Source of the DNA: Cumulibacter sp047975195
Lineage (GTDB): Bacteria; Actinomycetota; Actinomycetes; Mycobacteriales; Antricoccaceae
Assembly (NCBI GenBank): GCA_047975195.1
Contig: JBKEDB010000004.1
Location: forward strand, 1-64,000
DNA length: 64,000 nt
Direction of reading: 5' to 3'
The position numbers and the translations under genes were made by a program. The notes under the pieces are model-generated. The model saw only the letters and a list, made by a program, of their open reading frames with translations, was not told the DNA's origin and searched no databases. Below are positions 7,757-16,664 of the stretch, one piece after another (positions within the stretch are counted from its first letter, which is position 1; each line of letters begins with the position of its first letter).

Positions 7757-8344
7757 ATGAGGTTCCGAATCGAAGAGGGCGTGCTGAGACGTTCGCGACC
7801 GCGACATGCCGCTGCACAGCGGCCCGCGGACGCTCGAATGAGCGTGGTTCTGGCCGCGTTGGTCGGGCTCGCGGTACTACTCGGGGTTGTCCTGTGGCCA
7901 GGAGCGGATAGCGAGTCCGGCGCCGATGGTGCTGCGGACGCCGCGCCCGTTACCGACGACGATTCGGCGTGGTATGAGCAACTCAAGCAACTGTACGACG
8001 TGCGCAGTGACGCATTTGCGACGCGACAAGTCGAGTTACTGAGCGAGGTATACACGGCCGGCAGCCGCCAACTGCGTGTTGATCTGGGCACGATCGAATC
8101 TCTGCGCTCGCAGGACCGGTCCGTTGTCGGGTTCGCGCCCACGGTGCGGGAAGTTCTATCGGTGACTCACGAGACCGACAGCGTCGTGCTCGTCGTCCGG
8201 GATGAGATCGCGCCGTTCAGCATCGTCGACGCCGGCGGCACCGAGATGCCCGTCGTCGGACGAGCGTCGAGCGAGGTCGTATTCAGGCTCGAGCAGGAGG
8301 CGGGGCAGTGGCTGATCGCGCAGGTCAGCCGCCAGTCTGAATAG
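7757..8344 (+). CDS. Single-pass membrane-anchored protein with a small exported domain
   Basis: 195 residues. A basic N-terminus of about 28 residues is followed by one hydrophobic helix (residues about 29-47, SVVLAALVGLAVLLGVVLW). An acidic Ala/Asp-rich linker and a C-terminal domain of about 130 residues follow. The latter has a helix-rich first part (WYEQLKQLYDVRSDAFATR) and then beta strands ending in QWLIAQVSRQ. The shape resembles NTF2-like/Mce-associated membrane proteins, but no signature proves it. It follows leuS by 55 bases and may be read through from it. It ends at a terminator shared with sucB. Function unknown. Confidence 0.7.
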   Translation: MRFRIEEGVLRRSRPRHAAAQRPADARMSVVLAALVGLAVLLGVVLWPGADSESGADGAADAAPVTDDDSAWYEQLKQLYDVRSDAFATRQVELLSEVYTAGSRQLRVDLGTIESLRSQDRSVVGFAPTVREVLSVTHETDSVVLVVRDEIAPFSIVDAGGTEMPVVGRASSEVVFRLEQEAGQWLIAQVSRQSE

Positions 8345-8347
8345 ACG

Positions 8348-8387
8348 AATCCGGCCCACGCCCGCGCGATGCGGCGTGGACCGGATT
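8348..8387. terminator. Bidirectional terminator between converging genes
   Basis: AATCCGG pairs with CCGGATT and CCACGCC with GGCGTGG, with one mismatch between the two stems and a loop of about 10 bases. It sits between the end of the exported-domain gene (+) and the end of sucB (-). Confidence 0.75.
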
Positions 8388-8399
8388 GCGGTGAGCTAG

Positions 8400-10169
8400 C
8401 TAGATGCCGAGGTCTGCCTCGAAGTTCCCGGCTTCCAGGCGCTCCTTCATGGTGCCCAGGAACCGAGCCGCATCGGCGCCGTCAACGACGCGGTGGTCAT
8501 AGGACAATGCCAGGTGCGCGAACGACCGTACGACGATAATCTCGCCGAGATCCGGGTCGTCGATGACTGCGGGGCGCTTGACGACCGCGCCAGTGCCGAG
8601 GATCGCGCTCTGCGGCTGGTTGATGATCGGCGTATCGAATAGTGCGCCGCGGCTGCCGGTGTTGGTCAGCGTGAAGGTGCCGCCGGTCAATTCGTCCGGG
8701 CCGAGTGTCTGGTTGCGGGTGCGTTCGGCCAGATCTTGGATCTTGCGGGCGAGCCCCGCCAGGTTCAGATCACTCGCGTGGTGAATCACCGGAACGATCA
8801 GACCACGGTGGCTGTCGACCGCGATGCCCAGGTGCTCGGCGTCGGGGTATGTGATCGTGCCGGCCTCGATGTCGAGTTCGCTGTTGACCACGGGGTGCGT
8901 CTTCAGCGCCTCGACGGCGGCAAGCGCAAAGAACGGCATGAAAGACAACTTCACGCCCTCACGGGTCTGGAAATCGGCCTTCACGCGGTCTCGTAGCTGC
9001 GCGACGCGAGTGACGTCTACCTCGACGACCGTCGTCAACTGGGCCGAGTTACGCAGCGATTCGACCATGCGGTCGGCGATCAGGCGACGAAGCCGGCTGA
9101 GCTTCTCAGTCGTCCCGCGCAGGTTCGAGGTCTCGGCGCCGAGGCCCGAGCTAGCCTGAGCTGCCGCCGGTGCGGGAGCAGCCGCGGCGGGTGCGGGGGC
9201 CGGTGCGGGTGCCTTCGCGGCCTCCGCGGCAGCGAGTACGTCCTGCTTGCGGATTCGTCCGCCGACGCCGGTACCGGTCAGCGTCGACAGGTCGACGTCG
9301 TTCTCGGCGGCGAGTTTGCGTACCAGCGGGGTGACGTATGCGTTGCTGTCATCACCACCCTTGGCGGCAGCAGGTGCAGCAGCGGCAGGTGCCGCGGGTG
9401 CGGGTGCAGGTGCCGCGGGGGCAGCCGCCGGCGCAGGGGCGGCGGGTGCTGGTGCAGGCGCGGCGGCCGCAGGGGCCGGTTCGCTCGATTCGGGCTCGGG
9501 CGCCGAGGGTGCCGCGCCTTCGGCGCCGATAACGGCGAGCACCGCGCCGACGTCGACGGTCTCATCCTCAGCGACCCGGATCTCCAGGACGGTTCCCGCG
9601 ACGGGGGAAGGGATCTCGGTGTCGACCTTGTCGGTGGAAACCTCCAGCAGCGGCTCATCGACCGCGACCGACTCACCGACTTGCTTCAGCCAGCGGGTGA
9701 CAGTGCCTTCGATCACGCTCTCCCCGAGCGCGGGCATCTCGACCTCGGTGCCTTCGGCGGCACCTTGCGAAGGGGGTGCCGCAGGCTCGGCCGGTGCTTC
9801 GGCAGCGGAAGCGGGCTCCTCGGCTGACGCTGGTGCGTCCGCCTGGGCAGGGGCGGCCGGCTCCTCAGCAGGGGCGGCCTGGTCCTCGGCAGGCGCTGCG
9901 GGTTCGTCGGCGGGTGCCGCAGGCTCAGCCGTGGAGTCACCCAGGATCGCCAACTCAGTGCCCACGTCGACGGTCTCGTCCTCACCGACAATGATCTTCT
10001 GCAGTATTCCGGACGCCGGTGCCGGAATCTCGGTGTCGACCTTGTCGGTCGAGACCTCCAGCAACGGCTCGTCCGCGGTCACTTGATCGCCCTCGGCCTT
10101 CAGCCAGCGGGTGACGGTGCCTTCGGTCACGCTCTCCCCGAGCGCGGGCATGGTTACCGAGACCGACAT
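8400..10169 (-). CDS. sucB: Dihydrolipoamide acyltransferase (E2), 2-oxoglutarate dehydrogenase type
   Basis: E2 component of an alpha-ketoacid dehydrogenase complex; carries the acyl group on lipoyl arms and passes it to CoA. The 589 residues comprise a lipoyl domain (residues 1-78, STDKVD with Lys43), an Ala/Pro/Glu linker, a second lipoyl domain (about 140-218, Lys181), and a long Ala/Pro linker. An E3-binding domain follows near 278-315 (VTPLVRKLAAEN, VGGRIRKQDV), and then the catalytic core with SYDHRVVDG near the end. Two lipoyl domains and the core sequence fit the actinobacterial SucB/DlaT, which may serve both pyruvate and 2-oxoglutarate complexes. In mycobacteria lipB-lipA are its neighbours; here they are absent. 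The linkers produce long antisense frames that are not genes. Confidence 0.94.
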   Translation of the reverse strand: MSVSVTMPALGESVTEGTVTRWLKAEGDQVTADEPLLEVSTDKVDTEIPAPASGILQKIIVGEDETVDVGTELAILGDSTAEPAAPADEPAAPAEDQAAPAEEPAAPAQADAPASAEEPASAAEAPAEPAAPPSQGAAEGTEVEMPALGESVIEGTVTRWLKQVGESVAVDEPLLEVSTDKVDTEIPSPVAGTVLEIRVAEDETVDVGAVLAVIGAEGAAPSAPEPESSEPAPAAAAPAPAPAAPAPAAAPAAPAPAPAAPAAAAPAAAKGGDDSNAYVTPLVRKLAAENDVDLSTLTGTGVGGRIRKQDVLAAAEAAKAPAPAPAPAAAAPAPAAAQASSGLGAETSNLRGTTEKLSRLRRLIADRMVESLRNSAQLTTVVEVDVTRVAQLRDRVKADFQTREGVKLSFMPFFALAAVEALKTHPVVNSELDIEAGTITYPDAEHLGIAVDSHRGLIVPVIHHASDLNLAGLARKIQDLAERTRNQTLGPDELTGGTFTLTNTGSRGALFDTPIINQPQSAILGTGAVVKRPAVIDDPDLGEIIVVRSFAHLALSYDHRVVDGADAARFLGTMKERLEAGNFEADLGI

Positions 10170-10300
10170 GTGCGGTTTCTCCTTCGGGTCAGCAGTCCTT
10201 CAGTGAGGGCATTCGCAGCGCGGCGCGTGCCAAACACGTACCGTCTCATCTTGTCACTTTCCACTTCGCGTTGTGCGCCCGGTCATGAGGGAGTTGAAGG

Positions 10301-10633
10301 ATGGGTCTGCGAGACCGGTTACACCGCCGCCGAAAGGGCTCATCCGGCGGCCGTGACGGCAGCCTGGACCGCGCGGCCACGAAGGCCGATATCGAGCACC
10401 TGCGCGAGTTCGTGCGCAGCCGCCGCAGCGTCGAGGCGTATGTCGAACCACGTACCAACGTCACCCAGATGAGCGTATTGCTGGTCGCCGCCGACGGCGA
10501 GTGGACGCGGCGACGTACGACCGAGAAGGTGGCGAAGCGACTCGCTGCCGACCTCAAGATCCCGGTGTACGACGTTCAACGCACCGGATATCCGCAACGC
10601 ATGCGCGACTGGTCCGCTCGAAACAAGCCATGA
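10301..10633 (+). CDS. Small conserved-looking protein, function unknown
   Basis: 110 residues, divergent from sucB with a 131-base gap. The N-terminus is basic (RDRLHRRRKGSSGG). The body alternates helix and strand: an ATKADIEHLREFVRS helix, a QMSVLLVAADGEW strand-turn, a KVAKRLAADLKIPVYDVQR helix-strand, and a basic tail. No enzyme motif is seen. Codon use matches the neighbours and the frame is undisturbed, which supports a real gene. It converges with pepA over a hairpin. Confidence 0.65.
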   Translation: MGLRDRLHRRRKGSSGGRDGSLDRAATKADIEHLREFVRSRRSVEAYVEPRTNVTQMSVLLVAADGEWTRRRTTEKVAKRLAADLKIPVYDVQRTGYPQRMRDWSARNKP

Positions 10634-10660
10634 CGTAGACCGGGCGGGTGCCGTTCACAC

Positions 10661-10699
10661 GCGACCGGCCGCTGACGAGGTGCGTCAACGACCGGTCGC
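10661..10699. terminator. Hairpin between converging genes
   Basis: GCGACCGG pairs with CCGGTCGC, and an inner GACG/CGTC pair closes the loop. It lies between the 110-residue gene (+) and pepA (-). Confidence 0.6.
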
Positions 10700-10713
10700 C
10701 GAACATGCCAGCT

Positions 10714-12231
10714 CTAGCCTTCGGCGAGGATGTCCTCGATCACGTGCAGCATGGTGCGCACCGGCGTGCCCGTTGCGCCTTCGGCAATGAAGCCGTATGC
10801 GCCACCGGAGTTGTATGAGGGCCCCGCGATGTCGATGTGCGCCCACTCGACGCCGTCGCCCACGAACTCCTTGAGGTAGTGACCGCCAGCCAGCATGCCG
10901 CCCGGCCCGGCGCCGATATTCGCGATGTCGGCAGTCTTCGACTTCATCCCGTCGCGCACATCCTGCGGTAGCGGCATTGCCCAGGCCGCCTCGCCCACGC
11001 AGTTGGCGGCGTCGGTCACGCGATCGCGGAATTCGTCGGTGCCCATCACGCCTGCGGTGCGATCGCCCAGAGCCACGACCTGAGCACCGGTCAGGGTGGA
11101 GGTTTCGATCAGGTAGGTCGGGTTGTCTTCGCACGCGCGCGCAATGGCGTCGGCAAGCACGACACGGCCTTCGGCGTCGGTGTTGAGGATCTCCGAACGC
11201 TTGCCGCCGCGGTGCGTGATCACATCCGCCGGCCGGTACGCCGACCCGCTAGGCAGGTTCTCGGCCAGCGGCACCGTCGCGATGACCTTGATCGGAAGTT
11301 CGAGCGCGGCGATAAGCAACGTTGTGGCGATGACCGCGGCAGCACCCGACATGTCCGTCTTCATCAGGTCCATCTTCGGCCCGGGCTTGAGCGAAATACC
11401 GCCCGAATCGAAGGTGATTCCTTTGCCAACGAGAGCAACAGACGCGGTACCGCGCTTGATGCCGGTCGGCGCGTACGTCAGGCGCAGTAGTCGCGGCTTA
11501 CGGTCGCTGCCGCCCCCGACGGCGAGAATGCCGCCGAATCCGCCCGCGGTGAGCCGACGCTCGTCCAGGATTTCGGTCTTGACCCCCGCCGCCGTCGCCA
11601 GGGCCTTCGCGCGCTTGGCAAAGGAGTCCGGGTAAAGGTCATTCGGCGGAGTGTTCACGAAGTCCCGCGCGAGTGAGACGGCGGCGCCGATCTTCTCGGC
11701 GCGGCTCAGTGCGGCCTTGGTCGATGCGGTGCGTGCTTTATCCACCAGCAGCGTGACCTTTGTTGCCGGCAGGTCATCGGCCGCCGGCCGCTCGCTGCGG
11801 TACTCATCGAATCGGTACGCGCCGAGTACCAGACCTTCGCCGACGGCCTGCACGAGCTCGTCCGAACTCTCCCCGCTCACCTGAGCGAGAGTTGTGGCGA
11901 CCTTGCTCAGACCGGTAGTCGCTCGGATCGCGGCACCGGCGGCCTTACGCAGGTCATTCGTATCGAAGCCATCGTCGCCGGCCGATCCCAGACCGACCGC
12001 GATCACCAGCGGAGTCTGTTCGTCGAGCGCCACCTTGAGCACCTCACCCGCGGCACCGGTCGCACCGAGGCGGGCGAGGGTGTCGACGAGCCGCTGGCTA
12101 TCGAGGTCGTCCGCCCCGGGCAGCAGCACGAGTGCGTCGTCCTCAACTGCGGTACCGACGATTACGGCGTCGAGCTTGAGGGAGCTGAGTCGGCGGTCGG
12201 ACAGGGTAAGATCAGTCACTGGCTTCTCCAA
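10714..12231 (-). CDS. pepA: Leucyl aminopeptidase, M17 family
   Basis: Removes N-terminal residues from peptides using two metal ions; cytoplasmic hexamer. It has 505 residues. The N-terminal macro-like domain (1-170) is followed by the catalytic domain with VGKGITFDSGG, MKTDMSGAAAV and the M17 signature NTDAEGR, which supplies metal ligands and the active-site Arg. The C-terminus includes GGHYLKEFVGD and a SGGAYGF turn. Start is ATG at 12231. It is divergent from gcvT with an 83-base gap; the same two genes lie near sucB in mycobacteria (recalled as pepB). Confidence 0.95.
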   Translation of the reverse strand: MEKPVTDLTLSDRRLSSLKLDAVIVGTAVEDDALVLLPGADDLDSQRLVDTLARLGATGAAGEVLKVALDEQTPLVIAVGLGSAGDDGFDTNDLRKAAGAAIRATTGLSKVATTLAQVSGESSDELVQAVGEGLVLGAYRFDEYRSERPAADDLPATKVTLLVDKARTASTKAALSRAEKIGAAVSLARDFVNTPPNDLYPDSFAKRAKALATAAGVKTEILDERRLTAGGFGGILAVGGGSDRKPRLLRLTYAPTGIKRGTASVALVGKGITFDSGGISLKPGPKMDLMKTDMSGAAAVIATTLLIAALELPIKVIATVPLAENLPSGSAYRPADVITHRGGKRSEILNTDAEGRVVLADAIARACEDNPTYLIETSTLTGAQVVALGDRTAGVMGTDEFRDRVTDAANCVGEAAWAMPLPQDVRDGMKSKTADIANIGAGPGGMLAGGHYLKEFVGDGVEWAHIDIAGPSYNSGGAYGFIAEGATGTPVRTMLHVIEDILAEG

Positions 12232-12314
12232 GTTGGGATGTATCTGCAGCGAGCCTACGCGGAACGTGCGGAGCCGTCTGGCGACTGCTGCCGGCCGCGC
12301 GCTACCTTGCCATC

Positions 12315-13427
12315 ATGAGCGCGAATGATCTCAAGACTTCACCGCTGCAAGGACGTCACGAAGTGCTGGGTGCCAAGATGGCTGACTTCGGCGGATGGCT
12401 GATGCCGATCGAGTACGCCGGAGGTGGCGTGCTGGCCGAGCACAAGGCCGTCCGGGACGGCGTGGGAATCTTCGACGTATCGCACCTCGGCAAGGTATCG
12501 GTGACCGGCGCGGGCGCGAGTGACTTCGTCAATTCGGTTATGAGTAGCGACATCGGACGAATCGAGCCCGGGTCCGCGCAATACACGCTGTGCTGTGACG
12601 AGAGCAGCGGCGGCGTCGTCGACGATCTGATCCTCTATCTCAACGGCCCAGATGACGTGTTCCTGGTGCCGAACGCGGCCAACTCCGCCGAAGTCGTCAG
12701 GAGGATGAACGCAGTCGTGCCGGGCGGCGTAACGATCAACGACCAGCAGGAACAGTACGGCGTGATCGCGGTGCAGGGGCCCAATTCTGCCGAACTGCTG
12801 CACGAACTCGGCCTGCCCACGGATATGGACTACATGGCGTTCGTACCCGCCACGTACTCAGGCGCCGAGCTGACTGTGTGTCGCACCGGCTACACCGGCG
12901 AGTTGGGCTACGAACTCGTCGTCGATTGGGATTCCAGCGAACTGCTGTGGGACGCGTTGTTGGAGCGCGGCTATGGATTGGGGGCGCGCGCGTGCGGCCT
13001 CGGCGCACGCGACACGCTTCGCACCGAGATGGGCTACCCGCTGCATGGCCAGGACCTGTCATTGCAGATCACCCCGAATCAGGCGCGGTCCGGCTGGGCG
13101 GTGGGTTGGCAGAAGCCAGCGTTCTGGGGCCGCGAGCCGCTGAGCGCCGAACGAGCCGCAAAGCCAGCCCGGTTGTTATGGGGGCTGGAATCGACTGACC
13201 GCGGCATTCCGCGCCCGCATATGCAAGTCATCGGAGTCGCTGGCACTCCCGTCGGGGAGGTCACCAGCGGTACGTTCTCGCCGACCCTGCGCAAGGGGAT
13301 TGGGCTGGCCCTGATCGACCGGGAGTCCGGCTTGGGTGAGGGTGACGAAGTACAGGTCGACGTACGCGGGCGCACGTCGGTGATGCGGATCGTCAAACCG
13401 CCGTTCGTGCCCTCGCACGTACGCTGA
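12315..13427 (+). CDS. gcvT: Glycine cleavage system aminomethyltransferase (T protein)
   Basis: Takes the aminomethyl group from lipoyl-H protein and passes it to tetrahydrofolate, releasing ammonia. The 370-residue length is typical. It opens with SPLQGRHEVLGAKMADFGGW and has FDVSHLGKVSVTG, a CRTGYTGELGYEL folate-site segment, GLGARDTLR, and a C-terminal barrel domain ending KPPFV. The other glycine cleavage genes (gcvP, gcvH) are not in the window, as in many actinobacteria. A 68-residue gene follows at 23 bases and may be co-transcribed. Confidence 0.95.
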   Translation: MSANDLKTSPLQGRHEVLGAKMADFGGWLMPIEYAGGGVLAEHKAVRDGVGIFDVSHLGKVSVTGAGASDFVNSVMSSDIGRIEPGSAQYTLCCDESSGGVVDDLILYLNGPDDVFLVPNAANSAEVVRRMNAVVPGGVTINDQQEQYGVIAVQGPNSAELLHELGLPTDMDYMAFVPATYSGAELTVCRTGYTGELGYELVVDWDSSELLWDALLERGYGLGARACGLGARDTLRTEMGYPLHGQDLSLQITPNQARSGWAVGWQKPAFWGREPLSAERAAKPARLLWGLESTDRGIPRPHMQVIGVAGTPVGEVTSGTFSPTLRKGIGLALIDRESGLGEGDEVQVDVRGRTSVMRIVKPPFVPSHVR

Positions 13428-13449
13428 AGCACCGGATAGGGAGATTGCG

Positions 13450-13656
13450 ATGACTTGGACATGGCGGCTGGAACGCAATGACGGCACTGTGCTCACCGAG
13501 CCGACCGTGCCTGCCTTCGACAGCCAGGTGGACGCCGAAACATGGGTAGGCGACGAGTGGCAGAGCCTGCTGGCGGCAGGCGTCGATTCGGTGACGTTGA
13601 TGGAGGACGACGACGTCATCTACGACGGGATGAGCCTTCATCCGCCGGAGGAGTGA
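13450..13656 (+). CDS. Small acidic protein, unknown function
   Basis: 68 residues, ATG start with GGGAG upstream, 22 bases after gcvT on the same strand. Acidic (estimated pI well below 5), with aromatic strands at the start (TWTWRLERNDG), a helix with VDAETWVGDEWQSLLAAG, and an acidic turn MEDDDVIYDG. It looks like a compact alpha-beta domain. Many actinobacteria carry a protein of this kind here, by recollection only. Confidence 0.7.
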   Translation: MTWTWRLERNDGTVLTEPTVPAFDSQVDAETWVGDEWQSLLAAGVDSVTLMEDDDVIYDGMSLHPPEE

Positions 13657-13685
13657 CCGGCTCTCAGGCCCACCCAATGGTTGTT

Positions 13686-13724
13686 CGCGGACGCTGCACG
13701 TCATTTTTGACTGCGGCGTCCGCG
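13686..13724. terminator. Bidirectional terminator between converging genes
   Basis: CGCGGACGC pairs perfectly with GCGTCCGCG around a 21-base loop containing TTTTT. It lies between the 68-residue gene (+) and the DUF3043 gene (-). Confidence 0.7.
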
Positions 13725-13729
13725 CTTCT

Positions 13730-14347
13730 CTAAACCTCGTCGCCGGGGCGCAGGACGGGCTTGGGAAAGCGCAGCCGCCGGAACATCAGGCCGCGGATGA
13801 TGCCGTAGTACTTCAGCGAACCCATCCGGATCGTTGTCTTCGGGAACCGGGCGCGAACCTCTCGTCCGATCACCCGGCCGAGGAAGATCGACTCGAAAAT
13901 GATGACCGCGAAGAACGCCAACCACGCGTACGAGATGTAGTTGTACACCTCGGGATTGCTGCTGGGCAGTCCGGAGAACATAGCGACCAGAATCAGGATC
14001 GCAAACAGTGGAAACGCCGAGGAGATACTGCGCCGAGTATCGACGAGATTTCGTACCAACTCGCGTTCCGGTCCGGCGTCTCGAGCCTGCATCCGTTCTT
14101 CACGGGCCGACAGCGGCCGCTCTTTTTGCAGGCCCGCCGCCTTGCGCTCGCGGTTCTGCTCGCGCATCCGCGCGCGTGCTTCCTTACTGGTCTGCGGTGG
14201 GGGTTCGACAGGCCCGCGTCGCTGCGTCTGGCGCGGTGTCGGGCGGCCCTTGGGTGCGGTGGGATCGCGCGGCGGCTCGGGAGCCTTCGGCGCAGGCGCG
14301 GGCGCCTCACTCGTGACGGGGGCAGACTTCGACCAGGGCATCTTCAT
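13730..14347 (-). CDS. DUF3043-family membrane protein
   Basis: 205 residues from the ATG at 14347; the longer upstream frame overlaps the preceding gene and lacks support. The N-terminal 100 residues are hydrophilic and rich in Pro, Lys and Arg (PAPAPKAPEPP, REQNRERKAAG). DAGPERELVRNLVDTRR comes next, then two membrane helices (SAFPLFAILILVAMFS and YISYAWLAFFAVIIFESIFLG). A basic C-terminal segment, FPKTTIRMGSLKYYGIIRG, closes the protein. This is the DUF3043 pattern. It follows the GNAT gene by 32 bases on the same strand. Function unknown. Confidence 0.85.
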   Translation of the reverse strand: MKMPWSKSAPVTSEAPAPAPKAPEPPRDPTAPKGRPTPRQTQRRGPVEPPPQTSKEARARMREQNRERKAAGLQKERPLSAREERMQARDAGPERELVRNLVDTRRSISSAFPLFAILILVAMFSGLPSSNPEVYNYISYAWLAFFAVIIFESIFLGRVIGREVRARFPKTTIRMGSLKYYGIIRGLMFRRLRFPKPVLRPGDEV

Positions 14348-14379
14348 GATGCCCCCAGGATACGTGGGTCTACTTGGGC

Positions 14380-15294
14380 TCAGCCGAGGGTGTCGTGCGG
14401 CAAGTACGGATTTGGTAGCGACATGCCGCGCACGGCGACCGGGCCGGCGATGGTGAGCCTGAGCCCTGCTTGCCGTGCCACATCGAAGGCCCACCGCTGT
14501 TCTCCGGTGATGTTGCGCACGGTAGCGCGAGTCTCCGGGTCGCCGGAGGCCAAACAGGCGAACAACAGTTCGCGGGCGATCGCGGTTGTCGTCGCGCCCA
14601 CGGTCATCGCCGAACCGTCCGGGTGGGCGTAGGCGTAGCCGCGGCCCTTCTTGCCGTCCTCGGCGACGAAGAGTTGCGACCCGGCCAGCAGCAGTTCGTG
14701 GTCAGGTCCGCGGGACGCGCCGCGCAGACGTTGGTCCACCGCGATCGCCAGATCCAGGTCGTCGGCAGTGCCCTCGCGTACAAACTTCAATTTTGGGAGC
14801 TCGGCACGGTCGACGAGGCCCTCGGCGCGCATCGCCGGGTGGACGTCGAAATTCCACGGAAAGACGGTGTTGATGGTCTCTTGAGCTCGCACGACCGCCA
14901 TAGCGCGGATGTGATTGTCGAGCAGGTCGCGCAGGTGAGCGGCGAGGGCCGTGGCATAGCCCTGGCCTTGGTGCTTAGGTGGGACGGCCGTCATCGCCAT
15001 CACGATCGTTCCCTCGCGGTTGATCGCCATGCTGGCGCCGCGGATCTTGCCCTCGTCTTCGACGACGAGACACAGGTCCGGATCGGTGTGCAGAATGTGC
15101 GCCGCCAGGTCGTGTGCGGTGATGCGATCGGCGAACGCCTCCGCTGGTTGTTTCGGGTCGGCCCACGGCTCGATACCGCGAACATCAGGGAGATCGGTGA
15201 TGTCCTCGTCGTACGCCCGCCGAGCGATCTTGACCACCCGCCCGAGGTCGTCCGAAGTCATCTGGCGGACAAGGTTTCCCTGCGGTGATTTCAT
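14380..15294 (-). CDS. GNAT-family N-acetyltransferase
   Basis: About 304 residues from the ATG at 15294 (a TTG nine bases upstream is less likely). The N-terminal half is a GNAT fold with the acetyl-CoA loop QGQGYATALAAHL, preceded by the GTIVMAMTAVPPKHQ strand. The C-terminal half has a second alpha-beta domain with GSQLFVAED and GRGYAYAHPDGS, which could be a diverged second GNAT domain, as in two-domain GNAT proteins. Substrate cannot be told. It is upstream of, and probably co-transcribed with, the DUF3043 gene. Confidence 0.85.
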   Translation of the reverse strand: MKSPQGNLVRQMTSDDLGRVVKIARRAYDEDITDLPDVRGIEPWADPKQPAEAFADRITAHDLAAHILHTDPDLCLVVEDEGKIRGASMAINREGTIVMAMTAVPPKHQGQGYATALAAHLRDLLDNHIRAMAVVRAQETINTVFPWNFDVHPAMRAEGLVDRAELPKLKFVREGTADDLDLAIAVDQRLRGASRGPDHELLLAGSQLFVAEDGKKGRGYAYAHPDGSAMTVGATTTAIARELLFACLASGDPETRATVRNITGEQRWAFDVARQAGLRLTIAGPVAVRGMSLPNPYLPHDTLG

Positions 15295-15399
15295 AGAGCC
15301 CAATCAGCAACGTGGACATGGATGACAGGCGATGGGATCGGCGTCGTCTGGAGCATCTGATTCTCGCAAACCTATCGGTGAGGGCAGTAGGTGAGGCGC

Positions 15400-16530
15400 A
15401 TGAAGATTGTGATCGCGACCGACAGTTTTGGTCAAACGCTGACCGCTGCTGAGGCGAGTGCGGCGATCACGGCAGGACTCCAACGACGCCTCGGCGAAAT
15501 CAGCCCGAATGTGAAGGTTGTCGCGCTGCCAATGTCGGACGGTGGCCCCGGGTTCATCGAATCACTGCGTGCCGGATTGGCCGATGCGGCCGCCAGGACG
15601 ATCGACGTGGCCACCACTGGTCCGCACGGCGAGCCGGTCCGCGGGCAAGTGCTGATCGCTAGCGGTGGTGCGGCGTATGTCGAATCTGCCCAGGCCGCCG
15701 GACTACAGGCAACTGAACGTCGCGATCCGCTGTGGGCGTCCTCGTACGGTGTCGGAGCGCTGCTGCTGGCAGCGGTGGAGGCGGGCGCGCACACCATCAC
15801 CGTCGGCCTGGGTGGGTCGGCGACCAATGATGGCGGTGCTGGGCTGCTCGCCGCCATCGGAGTCATCGCGCGTGATGAGGCAGGCTTAGCGCTACAGCCC
15901 GGCGCGCTGCCGCTGTTGGCCGTTGATCACGTGAGCGGTACGCCGGCGCTGCGCACTGCGTCGATTGTGGCTGCCACCGATGTGGACAATCCGCTCGCCG
16001 GCTCAGAGGGTGCGTCTGCGGTGTTCGGTCCGCAAAAGGGTGCGTCACCGCAGGACGTGCCGGTCCTGGACGCGGCGCTGACTCGCTGGGGTGAGGTGCT
16101 GCAACGGGATCGCCCGGCACCAGCGGGCCTGGCGAACCTACCGGGCGCCGGCGCAGCGGGCGGGATGGGGGCGGCGCTGTATGCGCTGCGGGCGCGCCGT
16201 CGCAGCGGGTTCGAGGTGGTCGAGGAGGCGCTCGGTCTCGCTGATGCGGTGGCGAGTGCTGACCTGGTGATCACCGGCGAAGGATCGTTCGACGAGCAGT
16301 CGGTGCGTGGCAAGGTGACTGGCAGCGTCGCCGAGTTGGCCCGCTCGGCCGGTAGGCCGTGCGTCGTACTCGCCGGCCGGTGCTCGCTCGGTCGGCGGCA
16401 GGCATCGGCGTACGGTGTCGATGAGACGTACGCGTTGGTGGACGCGGTCGGCGAGCAGCGTGCGATGGAAGCTGCAGACGTCGTACTGCAGGATGTCGCC
16501 TATCGTGCGGCGCGGCAGTGGGTGCGGTAG
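15400..16530 (+). CDS. Glycerate kinase
   Basis: Phosphorylates glycerate with ATP (2- or 3-phosphoglycerate product depending on subtype). 376 residues from the ATG at 15400, which has GTGAGG upstream; a GTG at 15391 is possible. It opens KIVIATDSFGQTLTA, where the family usually has Asp-Ser-Phe-Lys-Gly. It shows MSDGGPGF, the GLGGSATNDGGAG loop, and ITGEGSFDEQSVRGK near the C-terminus, all glycerate-kinase family 1 features. The usual Lys of the first loop appears as Gln. In mycobacteria a glycerate kinase also lies near erpA. Confidence 0.92.
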   Translation: MKIVIATDSFGQTLTAAEASAAITAGLQRRLGEISPNVKVVALPMSDGGPGFIESLRAGLADAAARTIDVATTGPHGEPVRGQVLIASGGAAYVESAQAAGLQATERRDPLWASSYGVGALLLAAVEAGAHTITVGLGGSATNDGGAGLLAAIGVIARDEAGLALQPGALPLLAVDHVSGTPALRTASIVAATDVDNPLAGSEGASAVFGPQKGASPQDVPVLDAALTRWGEVLQRDRPAPAGLANLPGAGAAGGMGAALYALRARRRSGFEVVEEALGLADAVASADLVITGEGSFDEQSVRGKVTGSVAELARSAGRPCVVLAGRCSLGRRQASAYGVDETYALVDAVGEQRAMEAADVVLQDVAYRAARQWVR

Positions 16531-16664
16531 GCCAGATGAAGTAACGCGCGTGAGCAGTCAGATAGATCATGACGGCGTACGATGGCAGCGCGGGAATGGA
16601 TCGAAGCGAATGTGGGTTGTGCTAGTGAGCCAATCCCATCTCGGCAGACAGATAGAGGTAGAAC

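Noticed and set aside
9247..10086. 279-residue plus-strand frame rich in Ala/Ser
   Set aside because: Antisense shadow of the Ala/Pro linkers of SucB.
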